64,000 bases of DNA from JAFGLZ01 sp964622545 (lineage in GTDB: Bacteria; Planctomycetota; Phycisphaerae; UBA1845; JAFGLZ01). The first letter of the stretch is position 1; each line of letters starts with the position of its first letter. Location: NCBI GenBank assembly GCA_964622545.1, contig CAZUQM010000002.1, positions 248,001 through 312,000 of the forward strand, written 5' to 3'. Made by a program: the position numbers and the translations under genes. Positions 1-7,376 of this stretch are shown one piece after another. Under the pieces are notes generated by a model. The model was not told the origin of the DNA and did not search any database. It was given only the letters and a program-made list of their open reading frames with translations.

Positions 1-96
1 GAGCGTTGCTGTTCAAACGCTCCAACAGCACAGCTCCCTGACGGTCGCTGCTCTGAGTGGCGTATCGCTTACCTGATCGGAACCCACAAAAACAAG

Positions 97-124
97 TGTG
101 GTCGGGTACTAGTACCCGACCACA
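97..124. repeat. 28-bp perfect palindrome
   Basis: Bases 97-110 are the exact reverse complement of bases 111-124, with no spacer; the centre reads GGTACTAGTACC. It could be a dimeric protein site, a cruciform, or part of the local repeat array. It lies 3' of the DUF1080 gene on the minus strand but has no T-tract, so a simple terminator is not obvious. Confidence 0.85.
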
Positions 125-156
125 AGTGAATCTGTCGGTTCCCAGCTTCGGGGCCA

Positions 157-177
157 ACGTGGGAGACGCTCCCACGT
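157..177. repeat. Short hairpin, 9-bp stem and 3-nt loop
   Basis: Arms at 157-165 (ACGTGGGAG) and 169-177 (CTCCCACGT) are perfectly complementary around the loop ACG. It lies between the 28-bp palindrome and the long hairpin element at 196-278. Function unknown. Confidence 0.75.
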
Positions 178-195
178 CCGATCGATGCCCCGCCG

Positions 196-278
196 GAGAC
201 GCGACCGCCAGGGAGCGTTGCTGTTCAAGTGCCCCAACAGCACAGCTCCCTGACGGTCGCTGCTCCGAGCGGCGTCTC
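196..278. repeat. Long imperfect palindromic element
   Basis: Nested inverted repeats: GAGACGC at 196-202 with GCGTCTC at 272-278; GCGACCGCCAGGGAGC at 201-216 with GCTCCCTGACGGTCGC at 245-260 (one mismatch); and an inner arm near 217-225 with 236-243. Together these form a hairpin of about 80 nt. The left arm recurs at 42492-42520 with 28 of 29 bases identical, so this is a dispersed element rather than a gene-specific signal. Confidence 0.8.
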
Positions 279-368
279 GCCGTCCTGACGAAAACCTACA
301 AGAACAAGCGTGGCGAGGTTCTAGTCCGTAAGCGGCTCGGAGTATCCCGCCATGATCGAAGAGACGAC

Positions 369-1148
369 CTACTCGATCGGTACGGCCCAGATGTTGCGAT
401 AGGCCACGGTGTTGCCGTGGTCTTGCAGCAGCAGCGGACCCGGGCGGTCGAGCTGACGGTAGCCGATGCCGCCCGGCGTCGTGCCTGGAATCTCGGCGTT
501 GTCGATGATCGTGATGCCGTTATGGACGACGGTCAAGCGCGGCCCGGTCAGCAGCTTCCGCCCCTTGCCGAACGTCGGCGCGATGAACGTGATGTCGTAG
601 CTCTGCCACTGCTTCGGCGGCAGGCAGGCGTTCACCTTCGGCGTGATCTTGCTGTACAGCGCGCCGCAGTCGTTGTTCTGGATCGGCCGGCCTATGTCGT
701 AGCTGTCGAGCACCTGCACCTCATAACGGCCCTGCAAGAACACCCCACTGTTGCCGCGGGCCTGGCTGCCCTTGGGCGCGTCGGGCATGTAGGGCGTGCG
801 GAACTCAATATGCAGCTTATGGCTTCGGAACCGCTCCTTCGACATGATGCTGCCCGACCTCGGCACGCACACCAGGGCGCCCCCCTCGACCTTCCACGGA
901 CACGGCTTGCCGTTGAGCCGGACCCACCCGGAGGCGTCCTGGCCGTCGAAGAGCACGACCGCGCCCTTCGGCGGCTTGGCCAAGTGCGGCGTCGGCTCCT
1001 CCGGCTCGGGCTTGTCGATGGGCCTCTCGGCGACGCTGGGGGCAGCGGACGTCGCCTTGCCGCTCGCGCACCCCGCGAGCAGGACGGCCAGACAACACAC
1101 CGCTGCCGCCAACCCCACGGGCACCACGGATCGCAACGTATACAGCAT
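369..1148 (-). CDS. DUF1080 (3-keto-disaccharide hydrolase family) lipoprotein
   Basis: Predicted exported lipoprotein of 259 residues. The chosen ATG at 1146-1148 follows a GAGGAG ribosome site; the frame stays open upstream without a credible start. The N-terminus has a hydrophobic signal ending in a lipobox (LLAGC). The rest is one DUF1080 beta-sandwich with the typical stretches VVLFDG, FRTPYMP, RGNSGVFLQGRYEVQVLDSY and NDCGALY. The family (PF06439) includes enzymes acting on 3-keto-glycosides and is often found with Gfo/Idh/MocA dehydrogenases, as here. It is a paralogue of the next gene upstream, from which it is separated by a hairpin terminator. Exact substrate unknown. Confidence 0.9.
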   Translation of the reverse strand: MLYTLRSVVPVGLAAAVCCLAVLLAGCASGKATSAAPSVAERPIDKPEPEEPTPHLAKPPKGAVVLFDGQDASGWVRLNGKPCPWKVEGGALVCVPRSGSIMSKERFRSHKLHIEFRTPYMPDAPKGSQARGNSGVFLQGRYEVQVLDSYDIGRPIQNNDCGALYSKITPKVNACLPPKQWQSYDITFIAPTFGKGRKLLTGPRLTVVHNGITIIDNAEIPGTTPGGIGYRQLDRPGPLLLQDHGNTVAYRNIWAVPIE

Positions 1149-1203
1149 CTCTGTCTCCTCGCTCACTCGCGTCGCCACGGCGCGGTCTCGCCCGCCGCAA
1201 CGA

Positions 1204-1243
1204 CAAAACAGATGGCACGGCCGAGCGCGGGCCCGACCGTGCC
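1204..1243 (-). terminator. Hairpin terminator between the two DUF1080 genes
   Basis: Arms GGCACGG (1214-1220) and CCGTGCC (1237-1243) pair. Read on the minus strand, the hairpin is followed by a T-rich run (TGTTTTGT), as expected of a Rho-independent terminator for the gene at 1276-2403. The GGCACGGCCG-type arm resembles palindromes at about 20.3 kb and 26.6 kb. Confidence 0.6.
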
Positions 1244-1275
1244 TGGGGTCCTCCATGCGTCTGTCGCCGACCGCC

Positions 1276-2403
1276 CTACTTCATCGGCACGACCCAGATG
1301 TTCCGGAAGGCCACGGTGTTGCCGTGGTCTTGCAGCATCAGCGGGCCCTTCTTGGTCGGGTCCTTGTCGATGCCGCCCGGCGTGACCTTCGCCTCGGCGT
1401 TGTCGATGATCGTCACGCCGTTCTGGACGACCGTCAGCCGGGCCGGCTTGGTCATCTTGCCGTCCTTGAACTGGGGCTCGACGAACGTGATGTCGAAGCT
1501 CTGCCACTCCTTCGGCGGCAGGCAGGCGTTCTTGCTCGGCTTGATCTGGCTGTAGAGCGCGCCGCAATCGTTGTTCTGGATCGGCCGGCCGATGTTGTAG
1601 CTGTCGAGCACCTGCACCTCGTAGCGGCCCTGGATGTAGACGCCGCTGTTGCCGCGCGCCTGGCTGCCCACCTTGGCCTCGGGCATGTAGGGCGTTCGGA
1701 ACTCGATGTGCAGCTTGTGGCTGCCGAACGTCTTCTTGCTCTTGACGCTGCCGCTCTTGGGCGTGCAGACCAGCGCGCCGTCCTTGACCTGCCACTTGAC
1801 GGGCTTGCCGTCATAGTGCGTGAACTCCGCCGCGCTCTTGCCGTCAAACAGGACGATCGCGCTCTTCGGCGGCTTGGCGAAGTTCGGCTTGATGTCCTTG
1901 GCGACGTCCGGGCCGGGCTTGCTCGCCTCCTTCTTGGGAGCAGGTTTCTTCTTCGGCTCGGGCTTCTTGGCCTCTTTCTTGGGCTTGGGCTTCGGGGCCG
2001 GCTTCTTGTCTTCCTTCTTCGGTTCCGGCTTGGGCGCAGGCTTCTTGGCTTCCTTCTTCGGCTCAGGCTTGGGAGCGGGCTTCTTCGCCTCCTTCTTGGG
2101 TTGGGGCTTGCCTGCGGGTTTCTTCTCTTCTTGCTTCGGCTCAGGCTTCGGGGCCGGTTTCTTGTCTTCCTTCTTCGGTTCCGGCTTGGGCGCAGGCTTC
2201 TTGGCCTCCTTCTTGGGCTCCGGCCTGGGAGCGGGCTCCTCGGTCTTCTTGGCGGGTTTGGCCTCCGTCTTCTTGGCCTCGGTATCCTTCTTTGGGGCCT
2301 GCTTCTGGGCCTCCTGCTGACAGCCCGTCAGCGCGATCGCCAAGCCCACGGCGGCCACGACCGTCAGGTGTCGCCCCATCGTCGTCCAATGCGATCTCTG
2401 CAT
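1276..2403 (-). CDS. DUF1080 lipoprotein with Lys/Pro/Glu-rich stalk
   Basis: 375 residues. The ATG at 2401-2403 is preceded by GAGGAGG at 7-nt spacing. A signal peptide with lipobox (LTGC, Cys28) is followed by about 135 residues of low-complexity sequence built from units like KKPAPKPEPKKEA, then a DUF1080 domain (about residues 170-375) closely matching that of the neighbouring gene (FRTPYMP, GRPIQNNDCGALY, LMLQDHGNTVAFRNIW). The stalk probably spaces the catalytic domain from the membrane or binds anionic polymer; that is inference. The pair looks like a gene duplication with stalk gain or loss. Likely role: periplasmic or surface 3-keto-glycoside processing. Confidence 0.9.
   Translation of the reverse strand: MQRSHWTTMGRHLTVVAAVGLAIALTGCQQEAQKQAPKKDTEAKKTEAKPAKKTEEPAPRPEPKKEAKKPAPKPEPKKEDKKPAPKPEPKQEEKKPAGKPQPKKEAKKPAPKPEPKKEAKKPAPKPEPKKEDKKPAPKPKPKKEAKKPEPKKKPAPKKEASKPGPDVAKDIKPNFAKPPKSAIVLFDGKSAAEFTHYDGKPVKWQVKDGALVCTPKSGSVKSKKTFGSHKLHIEFRTPYMPEAKVGSQARGNSGVYIQGRYEVQVLDSYNIGRPIQNNDCGALYSQIKPSKNACLPPKEWQSFDITFVEPQFKDGKMTKPARLTVVQNGVTIIDNAEAKVTPGGIDKDPTKKGPLMLQDHGNTVAFRNIWVVPMK
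1911..2316 (-). repeat. In-frame repeat encoding a Lys/Pro/Glu stalk
   Basis: About ten degenerate copies of a roughly 39-bp unit encode KKPAPKPEPKKE-like segments within the DUF1080 lipoprotein. The repeat length is probably polymorphic between strains. It creates long but meaningless open frames on the opposite strand. Confidence 0.85.
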
Positions 2404-2648
2404 GGCTCGTCCTCCTCGAACTGGAATGAAGTTATCGTCTCGAGATGCGCAACCGAGCGCTTCCGAGGATTGTAGCGGGCGTCATGCGCCACGCAACCCT
2501 GCACACGTTTGATGCGACGAGCGAGAAAGCTCGATCCGGATGCCTGGACACGATCGCCGCGGGGCGCGATGATGAACCCGGCTTCGGGGCGTCCCAACGG
2601 CGCACCAGCGCCCCGTCACGCATCCCGGCAACGAACAGGAGGTCTTCC

Positions 2649-3917
2649 ATGCCCACACACGACACGACTCGGCGAACGTTCCTGACCGGCGCGGCCACCG
2701 GAGCCGCGGGTCTGGCCGCTGCCCACGCCCTGCCGGCCAGCGGCGAGGTCGCCGGCGCCAACGAGCGGATCAACGTCGGCATCATCGGCTGCGGCAGCCG
2801 CGGCACGCGGTGGTGCATGAAGAGCGTCCTCTCGCTGGCCAAGAAGCACAACCTCCGCATCACGGCCGTCTGCGACGTCTGGGCCCCGGCGCTCGAATCC
2901 GCCAAGGCCCAGGTCAAGAAGGCCTTCGGCACGGAGCCCTTCGCCACGACCGACTACGAAGAGCTGCTGGCCCGCGACGACGTCGACGCCGTCACCATCG
3001 CCACGCCCGACCACGCCCACTCGCCGATCCTGACCGCCGCCTGCAAGGCCGGCAAGGACGCCTACTGCGAGAAGCCCATGGCCGTCCGCCTGCAGGACGC
3101 CAGGGCCGCCCTCAAGGCCGCTCGCGACAACAAGCGCGTCGTCCAGATCGGCACGCAGCGACGCAGCGACGGTCGCTTCCGGGCCTGGGCCGACTTCTTC
3201 CAGGCCGGCAAGCTCGGCAAGGTCACCAAGATCGAGATCGGCTGGCACGACAGCAAACCGCGCTGGCGCCGCGACTACGGCGACGTCAAGCAGAAGGACG
3301 TCGATTGGAAACGCTACCTCATGTACCTGCCCGATCGACCGTTCGACCCGAAACGCTACCGACGCTGGCACCTCTACAAGGACTACACGCTCGGGCCGGT
3401 CGCCCTGCTCGGCAGCCACTACATCGACGTCGTGGCCTGGTTCCTCAGCGCCCAATGCCCGACGGCCGGCACGCAGCTCGGCGGGACCTACATCTGGGGC
3501 GACGACGGCCGCGAACACCCCGACACCTGCGACAGCCTGATCGAGTATCCCGAGGGATTCCTCTGCCTCTATACCAACCACTTCGGCAACAGCTATCGCA
3601 GCGGCGACATCACGATGTACGGCACGTACGGCACGTTCAGCAACTGGAAGGTGATCGCCGGCGGCGCGCCCGAGGGCAAGAAGCGCTTCCCCAAACCGTT
3701 CGAGGTACAGCCCGTCGCGGGCGAGAACCACGTCGAGAACTGGGTGAGCTGCCTGCGGTCGCGCAAGGACCCGAACGCCCCGATCGAAGCCGGCTACAAC
3801 CACTCGGTCGCGTGCATCCTCGCCGCCGAGGCCCTGCACCGCGGCACACGGATGGTCTACGACCCGGCGTCGATGACGATCAAGCCAGATGCCCCGCAAC
3901 CGGGGATGTATGTGTGA
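2649..3917 (+). CDS. Tat-exported Gfo/Idh/MocA family oxidoreductase
   Basis: 422 residues. The ATG at 2649 follows AGGAGG at 6-nt spacing, which fixes the start well inside the open frame. The N-terminus has a twin-arginine signal (TRRTFLTGA) ending near AHALPASG. A Rossmann nucleotide-binding loop (GIIGCGSRG) and the family motif EKPMA follow, then a C-terminal alpha/beta substrate domain. Proteins of this type in Planctomycetota are predicted NAD(P)-dependent sugar dehydrogenases or glycosidases using an NAD redox cycle. It is divergent from the DUF1080 genes, consistent with joint oxidation and cleavage of 3-keto-sugars. The 2404-2648 gap should hold both promoters, though no convincing one was seen. 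Confidence 0.92.
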   Translation: MPTHDTTRRTFLTGAATGAAGLAAAHALPASGEVAGANERINVGIIGCGSRGTRWCMKSVLSLAKKHNLRITAVCDVWAPALESAKAQVKKAFGTEPFATTDYEELLARDDVDAVTIATPDHAHSPILTAACKAGKDAYCEKPMAVRLQDARAALKAARDNKRVVQIGTQRRSDGRFRAWADFFQAGKLGKVTKIEIGWHDSKPRWRRDYGDVKQKDVDWKRYLMYLPDRPFDPKRYRRWHLYKDYTLGPVALLGSHYIDVVAWFLSAQCPTAGTQLGGTYIWGDDGREHPDTCDSLIEYPEGFLCLYTNHFGNSYRSGDITMYGTYGTFSNWKVIAGGAPEGKKRFPKPFEVQPVAGENHVENWVSCLRSRKDPNAPIEAGYNHSVACILAAEALHRGTRMVYDPASMTIKPDAPQPGMYV

Positions 3918-3969
3918 CGCGGCATGCGGCCGCGACATGCCGAGAATGCGCCCCAATAGGAGGTAGCAC

Positions 3970-6900
3970 GTGTCCGGCTGCTCCGAACAAGGACTGGGCA
4001 GAGAGTCTGAGCGAGGCGTCCGATGGGTGGCCCATGGCCTCACCTGTCCTGAGCTCCGCCGAAGGAGCCGTGAGGGACGCGACTCTCCGGCCGCAATCCT
4101 ATCCCTCACCTCTGAAGACGTAAGCCACGCGAGCTGCGCTGGCCGCTCAAAGGCTCGCGCAAACACCCTAATCGCCGGCCTCATCCTGATGACGCTCGCC
4201 CCGCCGGCCATCGCCGCCGAGAAGCTCGAGACGCCCGCCATGTCGCTCACGATCCGCGACGGCGTGGTCGTCGGCTTCACCGATCGTCGCATACCCAACG
4301 GCTGGCAGCCGATGGACGCCCCACCCCTCACGGGCCTGCGTCGGATCAAGAAGAGCGACCTCTGGAACGACACGGCCGGGCGCGTCGCCAGACACACCGA
4401 CGCAGGCTTGACGTGCGAGGCGGCATGGACATCGGCCGAAGGACGCGCTCGCGTCACGACAGCCTTCGCCCCCGCCGACGACGGCAGCGTGGTCGTCACG
4501 CATCGGGGCAAGTCCGGTACCCCCGGCATCGTCGGCGTCCAGTGGGGCCTCGTCGCGCCCGAAACGTGGACCGTCCTCGCGCCATGCCACAGCGGCTGGC
4601 AACTCGACGCCTCGGGCCCAGCGGGTCAGTTCGACCTCGACTATCCCATGGCCTGGGAGGCCCAGTTCGTCCTGATCCAGGGCCCCAAGGGCGGCGTGCT
4701 CATCCACGCCGAGGACGTGGCCGAGCGCTTCAAAACCCTCCATGTCAAACGCGTCGGCGGGCAATTCCGCATCGGCTTCGAGACCCGCTGCACCGCGCCG
4801 ATGGACTCGAAGAAGGCGGTCGAGGGCACGCGCTGGCGGATCAGGCCTTACCGCGGCGACTGGCTCAAGGGAGCGGCCCTCTACCGCGCCTGGGCAACCC
4901 GGGCGTTCGGCCTGGTCCGGCTCGAGGACCGCAAGCCCGCATGGATCCGCGACGCCCAGCTCATGGTCGTCTCGGGGCTCGAGGCCAAGCTGCTCGAGGC
5001 CCTGGCCGAGCACGTCGACCCAAAGCAGACGCTCGTCTACGTGCCGAGCTGGCGGCGCGATTCCTACGACCGCAACTACCCGGACTACACGCCCGCCGAG
5101 GGCTTCGCGGAAAAGGTCAAGCATGCCCGGGCCATGGGCTACCGCGTTATCCTCCACGTCAACTACTTCGGCTGCACCCCCGAGAACCCGCACTACGAGG
5201 CGCTCAAGGGCTACCACTGTCGCGACCCGCTGAGCGGCGAGCTTCTCTACTGGGATTGGCAGCGAGCCGACCCGCCGATCACGTTCGCCTACATCAACCC
5301 GGCCGCCAAGGCCTGGCGCGAGCTGTTCGTCCGCCTCATGGTCGAGCTGTGCGAGCGCGTCGAGCCCGACGCCCTGCACCTCGACCAGACGCTCTGCATC
5401 TTCAACCACGCCGGCGGTCCGATCGACGGGTTCAACATGATGCAGGGTAACCTCGCCCTGCACCGCGAGCTTCGCGAGGCCCTGCCTGACGTCGCGCTGT
5501 CGGGCGAGGGACTCAACGAGATCACCTGCCGTTACGAGGCCTTCGCCCAGCGGCACGTCTACGGCATCCACCACGCCGACCGCAAATGGGATGACTGGCT
5601 CATCGACTTGGCCCACCCGATCAGCAGCTCGCTGCTCGCACCGCACACGACGATCTACGGCTACCTCGGGATGACCAACCCGCGCGCGCACGACTATTAC
5701 TTCGCCTGGCGTAAGGCGTACGAACGCTTCGGCGTGATCCCGACATTCCCCAGACCGACGAGGGACCAGATCACGCAAGCACCGCCGATCGTCAGGGTCT
5801 TGCTTGACGAGGCGAGATGGTTCCAGCGAAACCGCCCGCTGCCGGACTTCGACCGCGAGTGGCCCGCCGAGGCGGTGTTCGCCTATCGCACCGACGGCGG
5901 CCAGGCCGCGTACCGTCGCGACGCGTTCGGTGTGGCGCTGGTCGACCCGGCCGAACCCGACGCCCCCATCTCGCGACGCCTCACCGGCAGCGCCACGCCC
6001 GAATTGCCCGGCACGGTCCCCGGCTGGAGGGCGTACAACGACCGCCGGCTCCTCGGGCTCGACCCTGCTCGATCCTACGTGTACCTGCCCAAGCCGCGCG
6101 ACAGGAAGGCATTCCACGTCGACAAGCTGCCGCCGACGGCCCGCGTCCGCCGCATCGCACAGCAACCCGACTTCGCAGTGATCGACCTCGACGACGAACG
6201 GGCCGTCGTATCCGAGCTCTGGCGGCACGAGGGCCCGGCCCGATCCGGCGAGATCCTTCGCGACGGCGCGACCAACGCGATCGCCGGCCTGCAGTTCCAC
6301 TCCGACAGCGGTACGGGCGTCCGTCCGCAAGGCGAGGGCATCTTCGCGCATCCGCCGTGGCGGCCCCTGCCGGACAACGAGAAGCCCACGGGCGCGTCGT
6401 CGGATGCCTCAACCGGACTGGGCAGCGCGTGGATCGAGTTCGACGTCGCCTTGCCACGCGACAAGCCCGCCCGGTTCGAGACCGGCGTGGGCCTGCGGAC
6501 CGACCATGCCGCCGAGCAGAGCGACGGTGTGACCTTCGTCGTGATCGTACGCAAGCCCGACAGCAAGACCGAGCTGCTACGGCTCAGCAAGCACGCCACG
6601 CGGGCCTCGCCCGAACCGATGGTCGTCGACTTAAGCCGCCTCCGCGGACAAGCCATCACGCTGCGGCTCGAAACGCACCCGGGCCCGAAGGGGGCCGTGA
6701 CGTTCGACTGGGCCCTCTGGGCGCGGCCGCGGATCGTCCTGAGCGAACCCCACCACCAGATGATCCGATTGGTCAGCCCGCGGCGTATTCTGGGCGTGAT
6801 CCACGGTGTGACCTACCGCACGGCCGCGCCTTTTGAAGACACGCGCTACGTGATCGACGTCCCACTGCCCGGCACGTCGTACCTGCTGTTCCGTGAGCCA

Positions 6901-7368
6901 CACACGATCGAACCGCCGGTGAAGCTGACCGATCTCCGCTTCGATCAGGCCTTGATCGAGGCCGGCCGGTCGCGGCGCCCACGGTCGTTCATGACGGCTA
7001 AGGTCCAGCCCGGACAGGTCGGCGGCGAGGCCAAGCCCGGCCTGTTCGCCCATCCGCCCGACCAGGGCCAGATGCACGTCGACTACCTCATCAAGCTGCC
7101 GGAGCGTCCGGTGCGGCTCATCGGGTTCGCAGGCATCCGCGACGGGCAGGGTTCGATTACCGACGGCGTGGGCTTTCGCGTAGCCGTCAATGGCGAGGTG
7201 TGGTGGTCGAGCGACGTCACGCCGGATGACAAGTGGGTGCCCTTCGACGTAGCCTTGGCCCGCTACGCGAATCGACCCGTGGTCCTGTCGCTGATCACCG
7301 ACTCGCTCGGCGACTTCCGGTGCGATTGGGCCCAGTGGGGTCAGCCGACCCTCGTGCCGCGACCGTAG
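3970..7368 (+). CDS. Large secreted TIM-barrel glycosidase-like protein (DUF6259-like)
   Basis: 1132 residues with a GTG start at 3970 behind AGGAGG at 6-nt spacing. A signal-like hydrophobic segment appears only at about residues 66-83, after an odd Arg/Ser-rich leader. The N-terminal beta domain (about 85-300) is followed by a TIM-barrel-like domain (about 310-640) with candidate catalytic acids Asp472 (in DALHLDQT) and Glu513 (in LSGEGLNE). The C-terminal part carries two related beta-sandwich modules, about 788-925 and 1024-1132, each starting GxFAHPP and ending FDWALW or CDWAQWG; they resemble NPCBM-type carbohydrate-binding modules. Family and catalytic residues are inferred from overall pattern. 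It lies 52 bp after the oxidoreductase, probably in one transcript. Confidence 0.75.
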   Translation: MSGCSEQGLGRESERGVRWVAHGLTCPELRRRSREGRDSPAAILSLTSEDVSHASCAGRSKARANTLIAGLILMTLAPPAIAAEKLETPAMSLTIRDGVVVGFTDRRIPNGWQPMDAPPLTGLRRIKKSDLWNDTAGRVARHTDAGLTCEAAWTSAEGRARVTTAFAPADDGSVVVTHRGKSGTPGIVGVQWGLVAPETWTVLAPCHSGWQLDASGPAGQFDLDYPMAWEAQFVLIQGPKGGVLIHAEDVAERFKTLHVKRVGGQFRIGFETRCTAPMDSKKAVEGTRWRIRPYRGDWLKGAALYRAWATRAFGLVRLEDRKPAWIRDAQLMVVSGLEAKLLEALAEHVDPKQTLVYVPSWRRDSYDRNYPDYTPAEGFAEKVKHARAMGYRVILHVNYFGCTPENPHYEALKGYHCRDPLSGELLYWDWQRADPPITFAYINPAAKAWRELFVRLMVELCERVEPDALHLDQTLCIFNHAGGPIDGFNMMQGNLALHRELREALPDVALSGEGLNEITCRYEAFAQRHVYGIHHADRKWDDWLIDLAHPISSSLLAPHTTIYGYLGMTNPRAHDYYFAWRKAYERFGVIPTFPRPTRDQITQAPPIVRVLLDEARWFQRNRPLPDFDREWPAEAVFAYRTDGGQAAYRRDAFGVALVDPAEPDAPISRRLTGSATPELPGTVPGWRAYNDRRLLGLDPARSYVYLPKPRDRKAFHVDKLPPTARVRRIAQQPDFAVIDLDDERAVVSELWRHEGPARSGEILRDGATNAIAGLQFHSDSGTGVRPQGEGIFAHPPWRPLPDNEKPTGASSDASTGLGSAWIEFDVALPRDKPARFETGVGLRTDHAAEQSDGVTFVVIVRKPDSKTELLRLSKHATRASPEPMVVDLSRLRGQAITLRLETHPGPKGAVTFDWALWARPRIVLSEPHHQMIRLVSPRRILGVIHGVTYRTAAPFEDTRYVIDVPLPGTSYLLFREPHTIEPPVKLTDLRFDQALIEAGRSRRPRSFMTAKVQPGQVGGEAKPGLFAHPPDQGQMHVDYLIKLPERPVRLIGFAGIRDGQGSITDGVGFRVAVNGEVWWSSDVTPDDKWVPFDVALARYANRPVVLSLITDSLGDFRCDWAQWGQPTLVPRP

Positions 7369-7376
7369 CCGCGATG

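Larger units (their letters stand above)
1..328. repeat. Direct repeat pair, 212-bp offset, in a gene-free stretch
   Basis: Bases 1-116 align without gaps to bases 213-328. The first 60 bases differ at only about five positions and similarity then decays. No credible gene lies in 1-368: the long plus-strand frame crossing it is antisense to the two DUF1080 genes. The stretch lies downstream of the 369-1148 gene and also holds the palindromes listed separately. The left copy is cut by the window edge, so more copies may lie outside. Confidence 0.8.

Noticed and set aside
1..328. Possible CRISPR array at the left edge
   Set aside because: Only two copies, 212 bp apart, without short regular repeats and spacers, and no cas genes.
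57..1385. Long plus-strand open frame over the first DUF1080 gene
   Set aside because: It is antisense to a clear DUF1080 gene with signal peptide and ribosome site; its Arg/Ala/Val-rich composition is what GC-rich shadow frames give.
796..2475. 559-residue plus-strand frame with Leu/Arg/Gly repeats
   Set aside because: The repeats are the reverse strand of the Lys/Pro/Glu coding repeat of the DUF1080 lipoprotein.
4168..6351. 727-residue minus-strand frame
   Set aside because: Antisense to the glycosidase-like gene; no ribosome site and no family-like sequence.
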